64,000 nt of DNA from Flavobacterium pokkalii (GTDB lineage Bacteria; Bacteroidota; Bacteroidia; Flavobacteriales; Flavobacteriaceae): NCBI RefSeq assembly GCF_014596575.1, contig NZ_NASZ01000001.1, forward strand, positions 62,001-126,000. Reading direction: 5' to 3'. The notes under the pieces were generated by a model that made no database searches, was not told where the DNA came from, and saw only the letters and a program-made list of their open reading frames with translations. Made by a program: the position numbers and the translations under genes. Positions 44,551-53,724 of this stretch are shown one piece after another. Each line of letters begins with the position of its first letter. Position 1 is the stretch's first letter.

Positions 44551-45861
44551 TCATAACAACGAAGTAAACTGTTTCAGTTTTCCTCTAGAGGTTCTTTTTA
44601 AGCTGTTTTTTCGAATGAAATTAAAATGAAGATTAGGTTCCAAATACAATGCAATAGCTTGTTCAATCTTTTGAATTTGTGCCAAATCTAATTCGGTTTC
44701 GCTGACGTATTCGATTTCAAATTGATCTATTTCAAGTTGCTTAATGACAAATTCTTTGACGTTTCCGTCGTCTTCAATAATGGATTTGGTTACATAATAA
44801 AAAGTCAATCCAGGTGATTTTCTGCCACTTGGCAACAATGCAAAATCGTTGGTTCTACCAATTAATTTTTTTAGAATTGGTTTGTCCAAAGTGCTTTTTT
44901 CATCCAGAATTCCAATATCGCCAATATCGTAGCGAATAAATGGATGCGCTTTGTTGAACAGAGATGTAATTACAATTTTACCTTCAGTTCCATTTGGAAC
45001 AGGATTATTATTTTCATCCAAAATTTCCACAAACAAAGTTTCAGAATTGATTTGCCAATCGCCTTGAGTATTCTGGAAGGCAATTAAATCCAGTTCCGAG
45101 GCACCGTATTCGTTGATAATTGGGATTCCGAATTGGGTTTCCAAAAGGTTTTTATCATCTTCAAAAAGCATTTCTGAAGTGACCATACAGACTTTCAAAG
45201 TAGGACAAATATCTTTTAGAATAAGCTTTCGTTTTCGTAAAAATTTAGCAAACAAAACAAAGGAACTGGTATAACCGTTGAGGTATTCAAATTTTTTAGT
45301 TTGAAATTTTTTAAGTATTTTTTCCAAAACAGCATCCGATAAATCAAAAACTGGAAATCGATACCGATGCGCCAAAAAATCTTTGATTCTTTCTTTATAA
45401 TAGCCAAAAAAATCCAGTGGAATTCCGTAAAAGCGAGCCTGAAACGAACGATTAAAATCGATTCCAAACCAACCAAAACGATATATATTAGACGCCCAGG
45501 TTAAGGCGTGTGTGTATTTGTCTTTGGCAAAAATAAAAGGTTCGCCACTGGAACCAGAAGTTTTATTGATGTAACAGTTTTTTGTTGAAAAACCTTTGGA
45601 AAGTCTGGATTCTAAAGGAATTTGAAGATTAGTTTTGTTTAAAATGGGCAATTCTTCCCAGTTTTTATAGTTTTTTGAACCAACTAATTTATGATAAAAA
45701 GGATTGTTTTCTAAGTGGAATTCAACAATATTTTGTTTCTGATTTTCAATAAATTGCTTTTTTTCTTCGGCAGAAAAAGCAATTATTTGTTCCAAATCGG
45801 ATTTTGCTTTCTTTATGGGAAAGGCATTTAGTTGCAGCGAAAGGTCGAAAATAGAAAACAT
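44551..45861 (-). CDS. Phenylacetate--CoA ligase (CapK/PaaK) family protein
   Basis: A 436-aa ANL-type adenylating enzyme, PaaK/CapK branch. The P-loop is NKTSGSSGEPFIFAK (about 100-114). CapK-type members are common in polysaccharide clusters and may activate an acyl group; the neighbouring UXS and GT2 genes support that. I chose Met at 45861 (MFSIFDLSLQ) because the 33 codons before it look non-coding. It is divergent from purD. Confidence 0.82.
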   Translation of the reverse strand: MFSIFDLSLQLNAFPIKKAKSDLEQIIAFSAEEKKQFIENQKQNIVEFHLENNPFYHKLVGSKNYKNWEELPILNKTNLQIPLESRLSKGFSTKNCYINKTSGSSGEPFIFAKDKYTHALTWASNIYRFGWFGIDFNRSFQARFYGIPLDFFGYYKERIKDFLAHRYRFPVFDLSDAVLEKILKKFQTKKFEYLNGYTSSFVLFAKFLRKRKLILKDICPTLKVCMVTSEMLFEDDKNLLETQFGIPIINEYGASELDLIAFQNTQGDWQINSETLFVEILDENNNPVPNGTEGKIVITSLFNKAHPFIRYDIGDIGILDEKSTLDKPILKKLIGRTNDFALLPSGRKSPGLTFYYVTKSIIEDDGNVKEFVIKQLEIDQFEIEYVSETELDLAQIQKIEQAIALYLEPNLHFNFIRKNSLKRTSRGKLKQFTSLL

Positions 45862-45961
45862 GAAAGTGGTTATTTCTTCAAAAATAATATTATAAGAACA
45901 ACTAAACGTGGAGAATCGACAACTTTTTACTAAATAATTATTTTTTACGTTCAAAAGCAAT

Positions 45962-45969
45962 TATTTTTG
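45962..45969 (+). promoter_or_regulatory. -7 promoter element of purD
   Basis: TATTTTTG fits TAnnTTTG, 42 bases before the purD ATG. No clear -33 element. Confidence 0.4.
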
Positions 45970-46011
45970 CAGCACTCTAAAAATGAGTTTTTTCAATTAA
46001 AATTTTAAGAC

Positions 46012-47286
46012 ATGAATATATTACTATTAGGTTCAGGAGGAAGAGAGCATGCATTTGCTTGGAAAATGGTTCAAAGTCCGCTTTGTGACACTCTTTTTAT
46101 GGCGCCTGGAAATGCCGGAACAGCCGAAATTGCTACTAATGTTGCGATTGCTGTAACCGATTTTGATGCAATCAAAGCTTTGGTTATCAAAGAAAATATC
46201 GAAATGGTTGTGGTAGGTCCTGAAGATCCTTTAGTAAAAGGTATTTATGACTTTTTCTTAAACGATGAAAGTTTGAAAAATATTCCTGTGATTGGTCCAT
46301 CAAAAATTGGAGCAACCTTAGAAGGAAGTAAAGAATTTGCCAAAGAATTTTTGGTAAAACACAATATCCCAACAGCAGCTTACGATAGTTTTACTGCTGA
46401 AACTGTTGAAAAAGGATGTGATTTCTTAGCAACTTTACAACCTCCTTACGTTTTAAAAGCGGATGGTTTAGCAGCAGGAAAAGGAGTATTGATTATTCAG
46501 GATTTAGAAGAAGCTAAAGCTGAATTAAGAAATATGTTAGTTGGTCAAAAATTCGGTGCTGCGAGTTCAAAAGTGGTTATCGAAGAATTTTTAGACGGAA
46601 TTGAATTAAGTTGTTTCGTTTTAACTGACGGGAAAAGCTATAAAATTTTACCAACAGCCAAAGATTACAAACGTATTGGTGAAGGTGATACAGGTTTAAA
46701 TACAGGTGGAATGGGAGCTGTTTCTCCGGTTCCTTATGTAGATGCGGTTTTGATGGAAAAAATTGAAACACGTATTGTAAAACCAACTATTGCAGGTTTG
46801 CAAAAAGATGGAATTCCGTACAAAGGATTTGTTTTTATTGGATTAATCAATGTGAAAAACGAACCTTTGGTTATTGAATACAATGTGAGAATGGGTGATC
46901 CGGAAACAGAGGTTGTTATTCCAAGATTACAATCGGATTTAGTAGAATTGTTTCAGGCTGTAGCCAATGAAAAATTAGACGAATTTGAATTGAAAATTGA
47001 TCCAAGAAGTGCTACAACAGTTATGATGGTTTCAGGGGGATATCCTGAAGATTTTGAAAAAGGAAAAGTAATTTCGGGATTGGAAAATGTTCAAAATTCA
47101 ATTGTTTTCCACGCTGGAACAAAATTAGACAATGGAAATGTAGTGACTAACGGAGGTCGTGTAATGGCGATTACTTCTTATGGCGATTCTTTCCAGGAAG
47201 CTTTGGCGCAATCGTATAAAAACGTTGCAGAGATTAGCTGGGAAAATGTGTATTTCAGAAAAGATATTGGTTTCGATTTAGTTTAA
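46012..47286 (+). CDS. purD: Phosphoribosylamine--glycine ligase
   Basis: PurD (GAR synthetase) joins glycine to phosphoribosylamine with ATP in purine synthesis. The 424-aa protein starts with MNILLLGSGGREHAFAWKM, has the ATP-grasp region VLKADGLAAGKGVLI, and the conserved LVIEYNVRMGDPETEV metal site. It is single, followed by a strong hairpin. Confidence 0.96.
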   Translation: MNILLLGSGGREHAFAWKMVQSPLCDTLFMAPGNAGTAEIATNVAIAVTDFDAIKALVIKENIEMVVVGPEDPLVKGIYDFFLNDESLKNIPVIGPSKIGATLEGSKEFAKEFLVKHNIPTAAYDSFTAETVEKGCDFLATLQPPYVLKADGLAAGKGVLIIQDLEEAKAELRNMLVGQKFGAASSKVVIEEFLDGIELSCFVLTDGKSYKILPTAKDYKRIGEGDTGLNTGGMGAVSPVPYVDAVLMEKIETRIVKPTIAGLQKDGIPYKGFVFIGLINVKNEPLVIEYNVRMGDPETEVVIPRLQSDLVELFQAVANEKLDEFELKIDPRSATTVMMVSGGYPEDFEKGKVISGLENVQNSIVFHAGTKLDNGNVVTNGGRVMAITSYGDSFQEALAQSYKNVAEISWENVYFRKDIGFDLV

Positions 47287-47305
47287 TCGAAACCAATTAA
47301 GCATA

Positions 47306-47342
47306 AAAAAACCGTCCTGATTATTATTCAGGACGGTTTTTT
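47306..47342. terminator. Bidirectional terminator after purD
   Basis: A perfect 13-bp stem AAAACCGTCCTGA (47308-47320) with its complement at 47328-47340, followed by a long T run. Confidence 0.92.
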
Positions 47343-47358
47343 TTATTTTTTTCTATTC

Positions 47359-47589
47359 TTATTTCAAGAAAGAATGTGCAGTAGTATCTTGATTTTCAGT
47401 TCCTGCATCGTCAAAAATACGTAATTGTTTAATCCAGTAAACAATTGCAGCCGAGCAAATAATCATAAAAATCCAGTTTAGAGTATTTGCTCCAAACCAA
47501 GAAATTAATTCTAATGAACGTAACCAGTCTAGTGGTTTGAAAAGAAAATCAACAAAAAGTGATTGTATTCCTTCGAAAAATGCTTTCAT
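47359..47589 (-). CDS. DUF6341-like small membrane protein
   Basis: A 76-aa protein with one or two membrane helices (about 27-50) and a polar tail. The opening MKAFFEGIQSLFVDFLFKPL is one I recall from Flavobacteriia proteins next to the DUF6427 gene. Function unknown. It is divergent from the DUF6427 gene. Confidence 0.6.
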   Translation of the reverse strand: MKAFFEGIQSLFVDFLFKPLDWLRSLELISWFGANTLNWIFMIICSAAIVYWIKQLRIFDDAGTENQDTTAHSFLK

Positions 47590-47725
47590 GATATAGATTT
47601 AAAATTTTATTAATTGTTATGGGGTAAATCATAAAAATTATCATGCGAATAATAATTTTGTCTTAACTCGTTTCCTTATTTGAACAAGTAGTATATTTAC
47701 AGTCACAAAAGTATAAAATATCCTT

Positions 47726-48655
47726 ATGATTACAAGTGTTTTTAAAAAATCTACACCATTAAATTTTTCTTTAGTAGTATTTTTGATATTGTTTTTTGAT
47801 TTTATTTATCAAATTCAGGATTTAGCTTGGTCTCATTCGGTAGTTTCAATTTTTAAAAACATAGGAATTGGCTTGGTAATTTTGTTTTCGGCATTAATAA
47901 ACAGTTTTATTTCAAGACGTAATGAACTCAGCAAAGACAGTGCTTACAGCATTTTGTTTTATTTAATTTTCCTGCTTTTTTTCCCGGGTCTTTTTCAAAA
48001 TATCAACTTAGTTCTGGCTAATTTTTTTATTCTGTTAGCCTTTAGAAGATTGGTTTCTTTGCAATCGCAAAAAGCTTCCAAAGAAAAAATATTTGATGCT
48101 TCCTTATGGATTTTTGTGGCTTCGTTGTTCCATTTTTGGTGTATTTTGTATTTGGTTTTGGTGTTTATTTCTATTATTTCGCATGTTATTGGCGATTATA
48201 GAAACTGGCTTTTGCCTTTCATTGCCTTTTTTGCGGTAGCCATACTTTTTGCAATGTATTCCTTGCTGTTCAATGCTGATGCAATAGATTACATCAGCCG
48301 CGGAATAGAAATGAGTTTCAGCATTGATTATTTTACTAATAATTATCAAAATGCGGCGCTTTCTATTTATGCAACGATTGCTTTGTTTTTTCTTATTTCT
48401 ATGCTAATGACTTTGTCATCCAGACCACTGCAATTGCATGCTTCGTTCAAGAAAATAATTTTTGCTTTTTTAATTGCGATAGTGATTTATGTGATTTCGG
48501 CTAACAAAAGCAATGATTTATTAATTTTTACTATCGCGCCATTGGCTATGATGACTACGGCTCATATCGAAATGCCTCAGTTAAAACTGAATCAGGAATT
48601 GGCTTTAGGCGTTTTGATTTTGTGCAGTTTATTTGCTTTTTTCTCCCAATTATAA
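47726..48655 (+). CDS. DUF6427 integral membrane protein
   Basis: A 309-aa protein with about eight membrane helices and almost no soluble parts; the pattern and length match the Flavobacteriia DUF6427 type. Function unknown, probably at the inner membrane. Its end overlaps the end of upp by six bases, tail to tail. Confidence 0.7.
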   Translation: MITSVFKKSTPLNFSLVVFLILFFDFIYQIQDLAWSHSVVSIFKNIGIGLVILFSALINSFISRRNELSKDSAYSILFYLIFLLFFPGLFQNINLVLANFFILLAFRRLVSLQSQKASKEKIFDASLWIFVASLFHFWCILYLVLVFISIISHVIGDYRNWLLPFIAFFAVAILFAMYSLLFNADAIDYISRGIEMSFSIDYFTNNYQNAALSIYATIALFFLISMLMTLSSRPLQLHASFKKIIFAFLIAIVIYVISANKSNDLLIFTIAPLAMMTTAHIEMPQLKLNQELALGVLILCSLFAFFSQL

Positions 48656-49303
48656 TTTGATTCCGTAAGCCAAATCACCGGCATCACCAATTCCCGGAAC
48701 AATATAACTGTGTTCGTTGAGTTTATTATCTAAAGCAGCAATCCATAAATGGCAATTTTCAGGTAAATGTTTTTGCAAATAAGCTATGCCTTCGGGAGCG
48801 GCAATGGTTATGGCAATATGAATGGATTTTGGCGTTCCTCGTTCCATCAATCGCTTATAAACAGCTACAATAGATTGTCCGGTAGCCAGCATCGGATCAA
48901 CCAATAGTAAACATTTATCAGTAATATCGGCAATGGCCTGATATTCGACTTTAATTTCAAAATTAGCATTGTTATTCGGATGGTATCGGTATGCCGAAAT
49001 AAATCCGTTTTCCGCTTTGTCAAAATAATTTAAAAAACCTAAATGCGTAGTTAATCCCGCTCTTAAAATCGAACAAAGGACAATAGAATCAGAAATTTGA
49101 GTGGTTTTTTTGATTCCAAGCGGCGTTTGAATTTCGACATTTTTATATTCTAATTCTTTGCTGAGTTCATAAGCCATGATTTCGCCAATGCGTTCCATAT
49201 TTCGTCTGAATCGCATGGCATCATTATGAATATTCACATCTCTTATTTCTGCTAAAAAATGATTGAGAATACTGTTTTTTTCTGATAAAAAGTGAATTTG
49301 CAT
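48650..49303 (-). CDS. upp: Uracil phosphoribosyltransferase
   Basis: Upp salvages uracil to UMP with PRPP. I chose Met at 49303 (MQIHFLSEKNSILNHFLAEI), giving 217 aa; 36 more codons are open but look non-coding. The PRPP-binding loop is LLVDPMLATGQSIV, and the uracil-binding end is GDAGDLAYGIKL, as in the family. The 49,304-49,400 space holds its promoter and that of the DUF4254 gene (TATCTTTG at 49374-49381). Confidence 0.93.
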   Translation of the reverse strand: MQIHFLSEKNSILNHFLAEIRDVNIHNDAMRFRRNMERIGEIMAYELSKELEYKNVEIQTPLGIKKTTQISDSIVLCSILRAGLTTHLGFLNYFDKAENGFISAYRYHPNNNANFEIKVEYQAIADITDKCLLLVDPMLATGQSIVAVYKRLMERGTPKSIHIAITIAAPEGIAYLQKHLPENCHLWIAALDNKLNEHSYIVPGIGDAGDLAYGIKL

Positions 49304-49400
49304 AACCTGTGAAATTTGATTAGAAAGACTTAGAGAAAGTTGGAATCTAATTTTTTTATAAAAGTATAAAAAGTATCTTTGTCTAAATAAAAAGATAAAG

Positions 49401-50006
49401 ATGTTTTCCAAATTAGCCTATTCCGTTTTTGAACAAAGTATCAAAGATTATCATCAGTTTGATAATGTTGATCAGCCGATAAACAATCCGTATGCAAAGG
49501 ATCAGTTTGAACATTTATTATATCTGAAAAACTGGATTGACACGGTGCAATGGCATTTTGAGGATATTATTCGTGACCCGCAAATTGACCCGGTAGCTGC
49601 TTTAACTTTGAAAAGAAGAATTGATGCTTCTAATCAGGAGCGTACCGATATGGTGGAATATATTGATAGTTATTTTTTGCAAAAATACAGTAAGGTTGTT
49701 GTAAAAGAGAATGCAAAAATCAACTCAGAAAGTCCGGCTTGGGCGTTTGACCGTTTGTCTATTTTGGCATTAAAAATCTATCACATGCAGGAAGAAGCTA
49801 CCCGTGCCGATGCTTCTCAGGAACACAGAGATAAATGTCAGGAAAAATTAAACGTACTTTTAGAACAAAGAACTGACTTATCGACAGCCATTGACGATTT
49901 ATTGAAAGACATCGAAAATGGAGATAAATTCATGAAAGTGTACAAACAGATGAAAATGTACAACGATGATGAATTGAATCCGGTTTTGTATCAGAATAAA
50001 AAATAA
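49401..50006 (+). CDS. DUF4254 domain protein
   Basis: A 201-aa all-helical protein of the DUF4254 type. The opening FSKLAYSVFEQSIKDYHQFDN and the RIDASNQERTDMVEYIDSYF block fit the family. These genes stand beside GT9 heptosyltransferase-type genes in Bacteroidota, as here, so a role in lipopolysaccharide assembly is likely. It is followed by a repeat and the GT9 gene. Confidence 0.75.
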   Translation: MFSKLAYSVFEQSIKDYHQFDNVDQPINNPYAKDQFEHLLYLKNWIDTVQWHFEDIIRDPQIDPVAALTLKRRIDASNQERTDMVEYIDSYFLQKYSKVVVKENAKINSESPAWAFDRLSILALKIYHMQEEATRADASQEHRDKCQEKLNVLLEQRTDLSTAIDDLLKDIENGDKFMKVYKQMKMYNDDELNPVLYQNKK

Positions 50007-50020
50007 GAAACCATATTTTC

Positions 50021-50080
50021 AACCATTAAGGGATTAAGAAAATTAAGTAAAACTTAATGAGCCTTAATTTCTTAATGGTT
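50021..50080. repeat. Inverted repeat, copy A of an ATTAAG-rich family
   Basis: AACCATTAAG (50021-50030) and CTTAATGGTT (50071-50080) are perfect inverted arms, with further imperfect pairing inside. The same layout occurs at 52109-52172. It lies between DUF4254 and GT9. Confidence 0.75.
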
Positions 50081-50096
50081 TTTATACATTAAGTAA

Positions 50097-51140
50097 TTGT
50101 CTAAAAAAATTCAACATATCGCCGTCATGAGACTCTCCGCAATGGGAGATGTTGCCATGACGGTGCCTGTTTTACGGGCTTTTGTAAAACAGTATCCCAA
50201 TGTTAAAATAACGGTTATTTCGCGACCGTTTTTCAAGCCTTTTTTTGAAACGATACCTAATGTTTCCTTTTTTGCTTTTGATGAAAAAGAACGTCATAAA
50301 GGCTTTCCGGGTCTGATTCGATTGTTTGCCGATTTGAAACCATTAAAAATCGATGCTTTTGCCGATTTGCATAATGTACTTCGTTCTAAGGTTGTGCGAA
50401 CACTTTTTGCCCTGAGCGGAAAAAAAGTGGCTGCAGTTGATAAAGGAAGAGCCGAAAAAAAGGCTCTAACCCGAACCGAAAATAAGATTTTCAAACAATT
50501 ACCAACTATGTTTGAAAGACATGTAAGTGTCTTTGAACAGTTAGGTTTTGCTGTTGATTTATCTAATCCACAATTTCCTGAAAAAGCGATTTTAAGTGCT
50601 GAAATTCGGGCTATTATTGGCGAAAACCATCAAAAATTAATCGGAATTGCTCCTTTTGCGCAGTATGAATCTAAGGTTTATCCTTTGGATTTAATGCAGG
50701 AAGTGATTGCTCAATTGGCTCAAAATCATTCTAATAAAATTCTTCTTTTTGGAGGAGGGAAGAAAGAAATTGAAATCTTAGATGCTATTTCGAAACCTTA
50801 TGCTAACGTCATCAATATGGCTGGAAAAATCAAGTTTCAACAAGAATTACAACTTATTAGTAATCTTGATGTGATGCTTTCTATGGATTCCGGAAACGCT
50901 CATATTGCAGCTATGCTTGGCGTAAAAGTGGTGACACTCTGGGGAGCGACGCATCCTTTTGCCGGTTTTTCGCCGTTTAATCAGCCATTGGAAAACGCCT
51001 TGGTTGCTGATAGAAATTTGTTTCCAAAATTACCTACTTCAGTTTATGGAAATAAGAAGGTGGAAGGTTATGAAGATGCGATGCGAAGTATTCTACCGGA
51101 AAAGGTAGTATTTAGTATTCAGAGACAGTTGGCAGATTAA
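50097..51140 (+). CDS. Glycosyltransferase family 9 (heptosyltransferase-like)
   Basis: A 347-aa GT-B enzyme of family 9 (WaaF/WaaC type), which adds a sugar to the lipopolysaccharide core from a nucleotide donor. The start is TTG (SKKIQHIAVMRLSAMGDVAM); the next ATG is inside that conserved block, so TTG is the likely start. The C-terminal domain has LSMDSGNAHIAAMLGVKVVTLWGAT. Its partner is the DUF4254 protein. Confidence 0.88.
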   Translation: MSKKIQHIAVMRLSAMGDVAMTVPVLRAFVKQYPNVKITVISRPFFKPFFETIPNVSFFAFDEKERHKGFPGLIRLFADLKPLKIDAFADLHNVLRSKVVRTLFALSGKKVAAVDKGRAEKKALTRTENKIFKQLPTMFERHVSVFEQLGFAVDLSNPQFPEKAILSAEIRAIIGENHQKLIGIAPFAQYESKVYPLDLMQEVIAQLAQNHSNKILLFGGGKKEIEILDAISKPYANVINMAGKIKFQQELQLISNLDVMLSMDSGNAHIAAMLGVKVVTLWGATHPFAGFSPFNQPLENALVADRNLFPKLPTSVYGNKKVEGYEDAMRSILPEKVVFSIQRQLAD

Positions 51141-51144
51141 ATTT

Positions 51145-51453
51145 TTATAAATATATTTTTTCATCCCTACATCTTCTATAAATATATTTTTTTAGATTTG
51201 AAATTGTTTCTTGAAAATCGGGTGCGGGATAGCCATATCGTTCATGCTCCATTTGTTCGTTTTCAATTGCGTTGCAGCCTTTAATTACTTCTTTGAGCAT
51301 ATCAAGCATGGCGAGTTCTTTATTGTCTGTTTTTTGAAATTTGAACTCTACTATTTCATTCTGCAATTCTTCGCAATAATCTATCAAAAGTTGCACTTCT
51401 GGTTCGTCCAAAAGTGAAGGATTGTTTTTAAAAATTTCTCTGATGGATTTCAT
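51145..51453 (-). CDS. Small protein, function unknown
   Basis: A 102-aa helical, acidic protein (NNPSLLDEPEVQLLIDYCEELQNEIVEF), no membrane segment, no motif recognised. It stands next to the toxin remnant on the same strand, tail to tail with GT9. It might be a regulator or the antitoxin-side neighbour, but nothing shows that. Confidence 0.55.
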   Translation of the reverse strand: MKSIREIFKNNPSLLDEPEVQLLIDYCEELQNEIVEFKFQKTDNKELAMLDMLKEVIKGCNAIENEQMEHERYGYPAPDFQETISNLKKYIYRRCRDEKIYL

Positions 51454-51482
51454 GGTATAATAAAAGATACAAGTTGTAGTTG

Positions 51483-51800
51483 TTATTTTGTTCGTTTCAT
51501 TTTTACTGGATTTTGTCTGGTATCAAAAACATCAGCAATCATTATCAATTTTTGTTTGGTATCTATTGAATAAATGATTTTATAATTGCCACAAACTAAA
51601 TATCGGTATTCTTTTTCTCTGTCTAATAATAGTTCTTCGACTTGAGTAATTTCAGGATGTGAAAGTATTTTGTTGGGTTCTAAAATGATTTTTTCAATTA
51701 TCTGTTTAGCAACTCTATTTCCTGCTTTTTCAAGATAATATTCAAAAATTTAATCTAATTATGTTTCTGCAAAATCAGACCAAATTATTTTAAAAACCAT
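51483..51800 (-). pseudogene. ParE/RelE family toxin gene, inactivated by two stop codons
   Basis: The minus strand reads MVFKIIWSDFAET, stop, LD, stop, then an open frame to residue 105 ending in RTK. The later part (GNRVAKQIIEKI, ILSHPEITQVEELL, YRYLVCGNYKIIYSID and DVFDTRQNP) is a typical ParE/RelE toxin of the type II plasmid-stabilisation family. The two stops are at codons 14 and 17. Its start overlaps the antitoxin stop by one base (TAATG). Outside the stops the reading frame is clean, suggesting recent loss. Confidence 0.85.
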
Positions 51801-52021
51801 TATTTGTATTTGGATAATTGTTCATCACTCGTTTTGAATTTTCCATTTTTAAAATCATCTTCTGATTGGTCAATCCTAGAGTTTAACTCAATTACAGACA
51901 TTGATTTTGTGCGCATTTGAGTTTCTTTTTTCAATAAATTTTCAAACTGAGTAATTAACTCTTCGCTTTGAAGTTTTAGAAATTCTTGTACAAATTCAAT
52001 TTTTCTAGTTTGTAAATCCAT
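51800..52021 (-). CDS. Antitoxin of a type II toxin-antitoxin pair
   Basis: A 73-aa protein (start at MDLQTRKIEFVQEF). Helical, charged, ending in DEQLSKYK; an antitoxin by length and by its position immediately before the ParE/RelE-type toxin gene with TAATG overlap. It has no premature stop. An earlier in-frame TTG or ATG seven codons upstream is less likely. Confidence 0.75.
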   Translation of the reverse strand: MDLQTRKIEFVQEFLKLQSEELITQFENLLKKETQMRTKSMSVIELNSRIDQSEDDFKNGKFKTSDEQLSKYK

Positions 52022-52108
52022 GATAATTATTGTTTTAAACAAAAATGCAAAATATTTCCCGTGTGATATTGATTTTGGAATGAGTATTAAAAATATTCAG
52101 AAAAAATA

Positions 52109-52172
52109 AACCATTAAGAGATTAAGTTTCATTAAGGCATAACCTCAATTTTCTTAATTTCTTAATGGTTTA
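52109..52172. repeat. Inverted repeat, copy B of the ATTAAG-rich family
   Basis: AAACCATTAAGA (52109-52120) and TCTTAATGGTTT (52161-52172) are perfect 12-bp inverted arms. It lies between the antitoxin and PaaE-like genes. Related to 50021-50080. Confidence 0.8.
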
Positions 52173-52197
52173 AAAATATTTTAAAGATGTTGTTTAC

Positions 52198-53247
52198 CTA
52201 TACATCATCAAAATCCACATAAATAGTGTCTGATGTTGGGTGTGCCTGACAGCTTAGAATTAAACCTTCGGCAATTTCTTTTTCGGTCAGGATGGAATTT
52301 TTTCTCATTTCGGCGCTTCCTTCAGTGACACGGCAAAGACAGCTGCTGCAAATTCCGCCCTGACAGGAATAAGGAGCGTCAATTCCCTGTTTTAAAGCTG
52401 CTTCCAGAATCGTTTCTTTTTGCGACATTTCAAAAGAAGTTTCTTCATCATCTACCATTACGGTAATTTTCGAATGACCGCTTAATTCCTGAATTTCGTT
52501 TTCAAAAGCAGATGCTGTAAACAATTCAAACTTAATAGCCGAATCTTTTACGTTTTTCTCTTTCAAAACATTCGAAACCATGTCAATCATTTGCTCTGGT
52601 CCGCATAAAAAGAATTTTTCAAATTCTATTTCTTTGTGTTTGTTGTTTAACACAAAATTCACCACCGATTTGTCAATACGACCAAACAAAGCATCTTCAA
52701 CTTGTACCTGACTGTAAACGTATTGCACCATGAATCGGTTTACGTATTGTAAATGCAAGTCGTGTAATTCCTGATGAAAAATAGTTTCTTCCGGTGATTT
52801 ATTTCCGTAAACCAATACAAAAGAACTTTTTGGCTCACTTTTTAAAACCGATTTAATGATGGACAAAACCGGTGTGATTCCGCTACCGGAAGCAAAAGCG
52901 ATATAATTTTTTTGACGGTGTGCATCCGGTTCAAGCGTAAATTTTCCTTCCGGTTTGCCTACTTCGATAACATCTCCGGCTTTAAGTTGCGTGTTAGCAA
53001 ATTGAGAAAACAATCCGTCTTTAACTGCTTTAACCGCAATGCGTAATTCGCCACTTTCAGGAGAGGAACAAATAGAATAGGCACGACGAATCTCATTACC
53101 ATTAAGGGTTAATTTAAGATTCACATATTGTCCTGCAATGAATTTATAATTTTCTTTTAATTCGTCAGGCACATTAAAAAGGATGGAAACCGCATTAGCT
53201 GTTTCTCTTTTTACCTCTTTTATAAGGAGTTTCAAAAAATTGGGCAT
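52198..53247 (-). CDS. PaaE-like ferredoxin--NAD(P)H reductase with 2Fe-2S domain
   Basis: A 349-aa flavin-dependent oxidoreductase. The FAD domain has RRAYSICSSPESGELRIAVK, the NAD(P) domain has FASGSGITPVLSIIKS, and the plant-type 2Fe-2S ferredoxin domain is at the end, PYSCQGGICSSCLCRV with a fourth cysteine in LSCQAHP. It resembles PaaE of phenylacetate degradation and hydroxylase reductases; no paaABCD genes are near, so the electron acceptor is unknown. It is divergent from the PadR gene. Confidence 0.87.
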   Translation of the reverse strand: MPNFLKLLIKEVKRETANAVSILFNVPDELKENYKFIAGQYVNLKLTLNGNEIRRAYSICSSPESGELRIAVKAVKDGLFSQFANTQLKAGDVIEVGKPEGKFTLEPDAHRQKNYIAFASGSGITPVLSIIKSVLKSEPKSSFVLVYGNKSPEETIFHQELHDLHLQYVNRFMVQYVYSQVQVEDALFGRIDKSVVNFVLNNKHKEIEFEKFFLCGPEQMIDMVSNVLKEKNVKDSAIKFELFTASAFENEIQELSGHSKITVMVDDEETSFEMSQKETILEAALKQGIDAPYSCQGGICSSCLCRVTEGSAEMRKNSILTEKEIAEGLILSCQAHPTSDTIYVDFDDV

Positions 53248-53312
53248 GTGTTTTTAATTTTTAGCAAAGATAACAAACGGAATAAGTTCTAAAAATCAAA
53301 AAGATTGAAATT

Positions 53313-53356
53313 TACATACCTAAATTTGTTATGTATAAGAAACTTATGTATGTTTG
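53313..53356 (+). promoter_or_regulatory. PadR promoter with likely operator half-sites
   Basis: TTTG (53325-53328), a 20-base spacer and TATGTTTG (53349-53356) form a promoter. Over it lie TACATA (53313-53318) and TATGTA (53330-53335), an inverted pair, and a further TATGTA (53345-53350). This would fit autorepression by PadR, an inference from position and known ATGT/ACAT-type PadR operators. Confidence 0.55.
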
Positions 53357-53377
53357 TGATTCAAGATGAAAGCGATT

Positions 53378-53713
53378 ATGAAAAATTCACAGTTATATAA
53401 AGGAAGTTTGAATACTATTATCATGAAACTATTAGAAGAAAATGGTAAAATGTACGGTTATGAAATTACCCAAAAAGTAAAAGCAATTACACAAGGGGAA
53501 TTGAATATTACCGAAGGGGCACTTTATCCTGCTTTACATAAACTGGAAGCCGATGGTTTTCTTGATGTAGAAATTGAAAAAGTAGATAATAGAATGCGAA
53601 AGTATTATAAACTCACTGAATCTGGAGAAAAAGAAACCGTAAATCGACTCTCGGAATTAGAAGATTTTATAAGAAACATGCAGAGTTTAGTGAATCCAAA
53701 ATTAGAATTTTAA
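53378..53713 (+). CDS. PadR family transcriptional regulator
   Basis: A 111-aa winged-helix protein: LLEENGKMYGYEITQKVKAI and the ITEGALYPALHKLEADGFLDVEIEK block are PadR hallmarks (GALYPxLxxLExxGL). I chose Met at 53378; the Met at 53366 lies only a few bases after the expected transcription start. It heads an operon with two membrane proteins. Its ligand is unknown. Confidence 0.9.
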   Translation: MKNSQLYKGSLNTIIMKLLEENGKMYGYEITQKVKAITQGELNITEGALYPALHKLEADGFLDVEIEKVDNRMRKYYKLTESGEKETVNRLSELEDFIRNMQSLVNPKLEF

Positions 53714-53724
53714 TTTTTCGGGCT

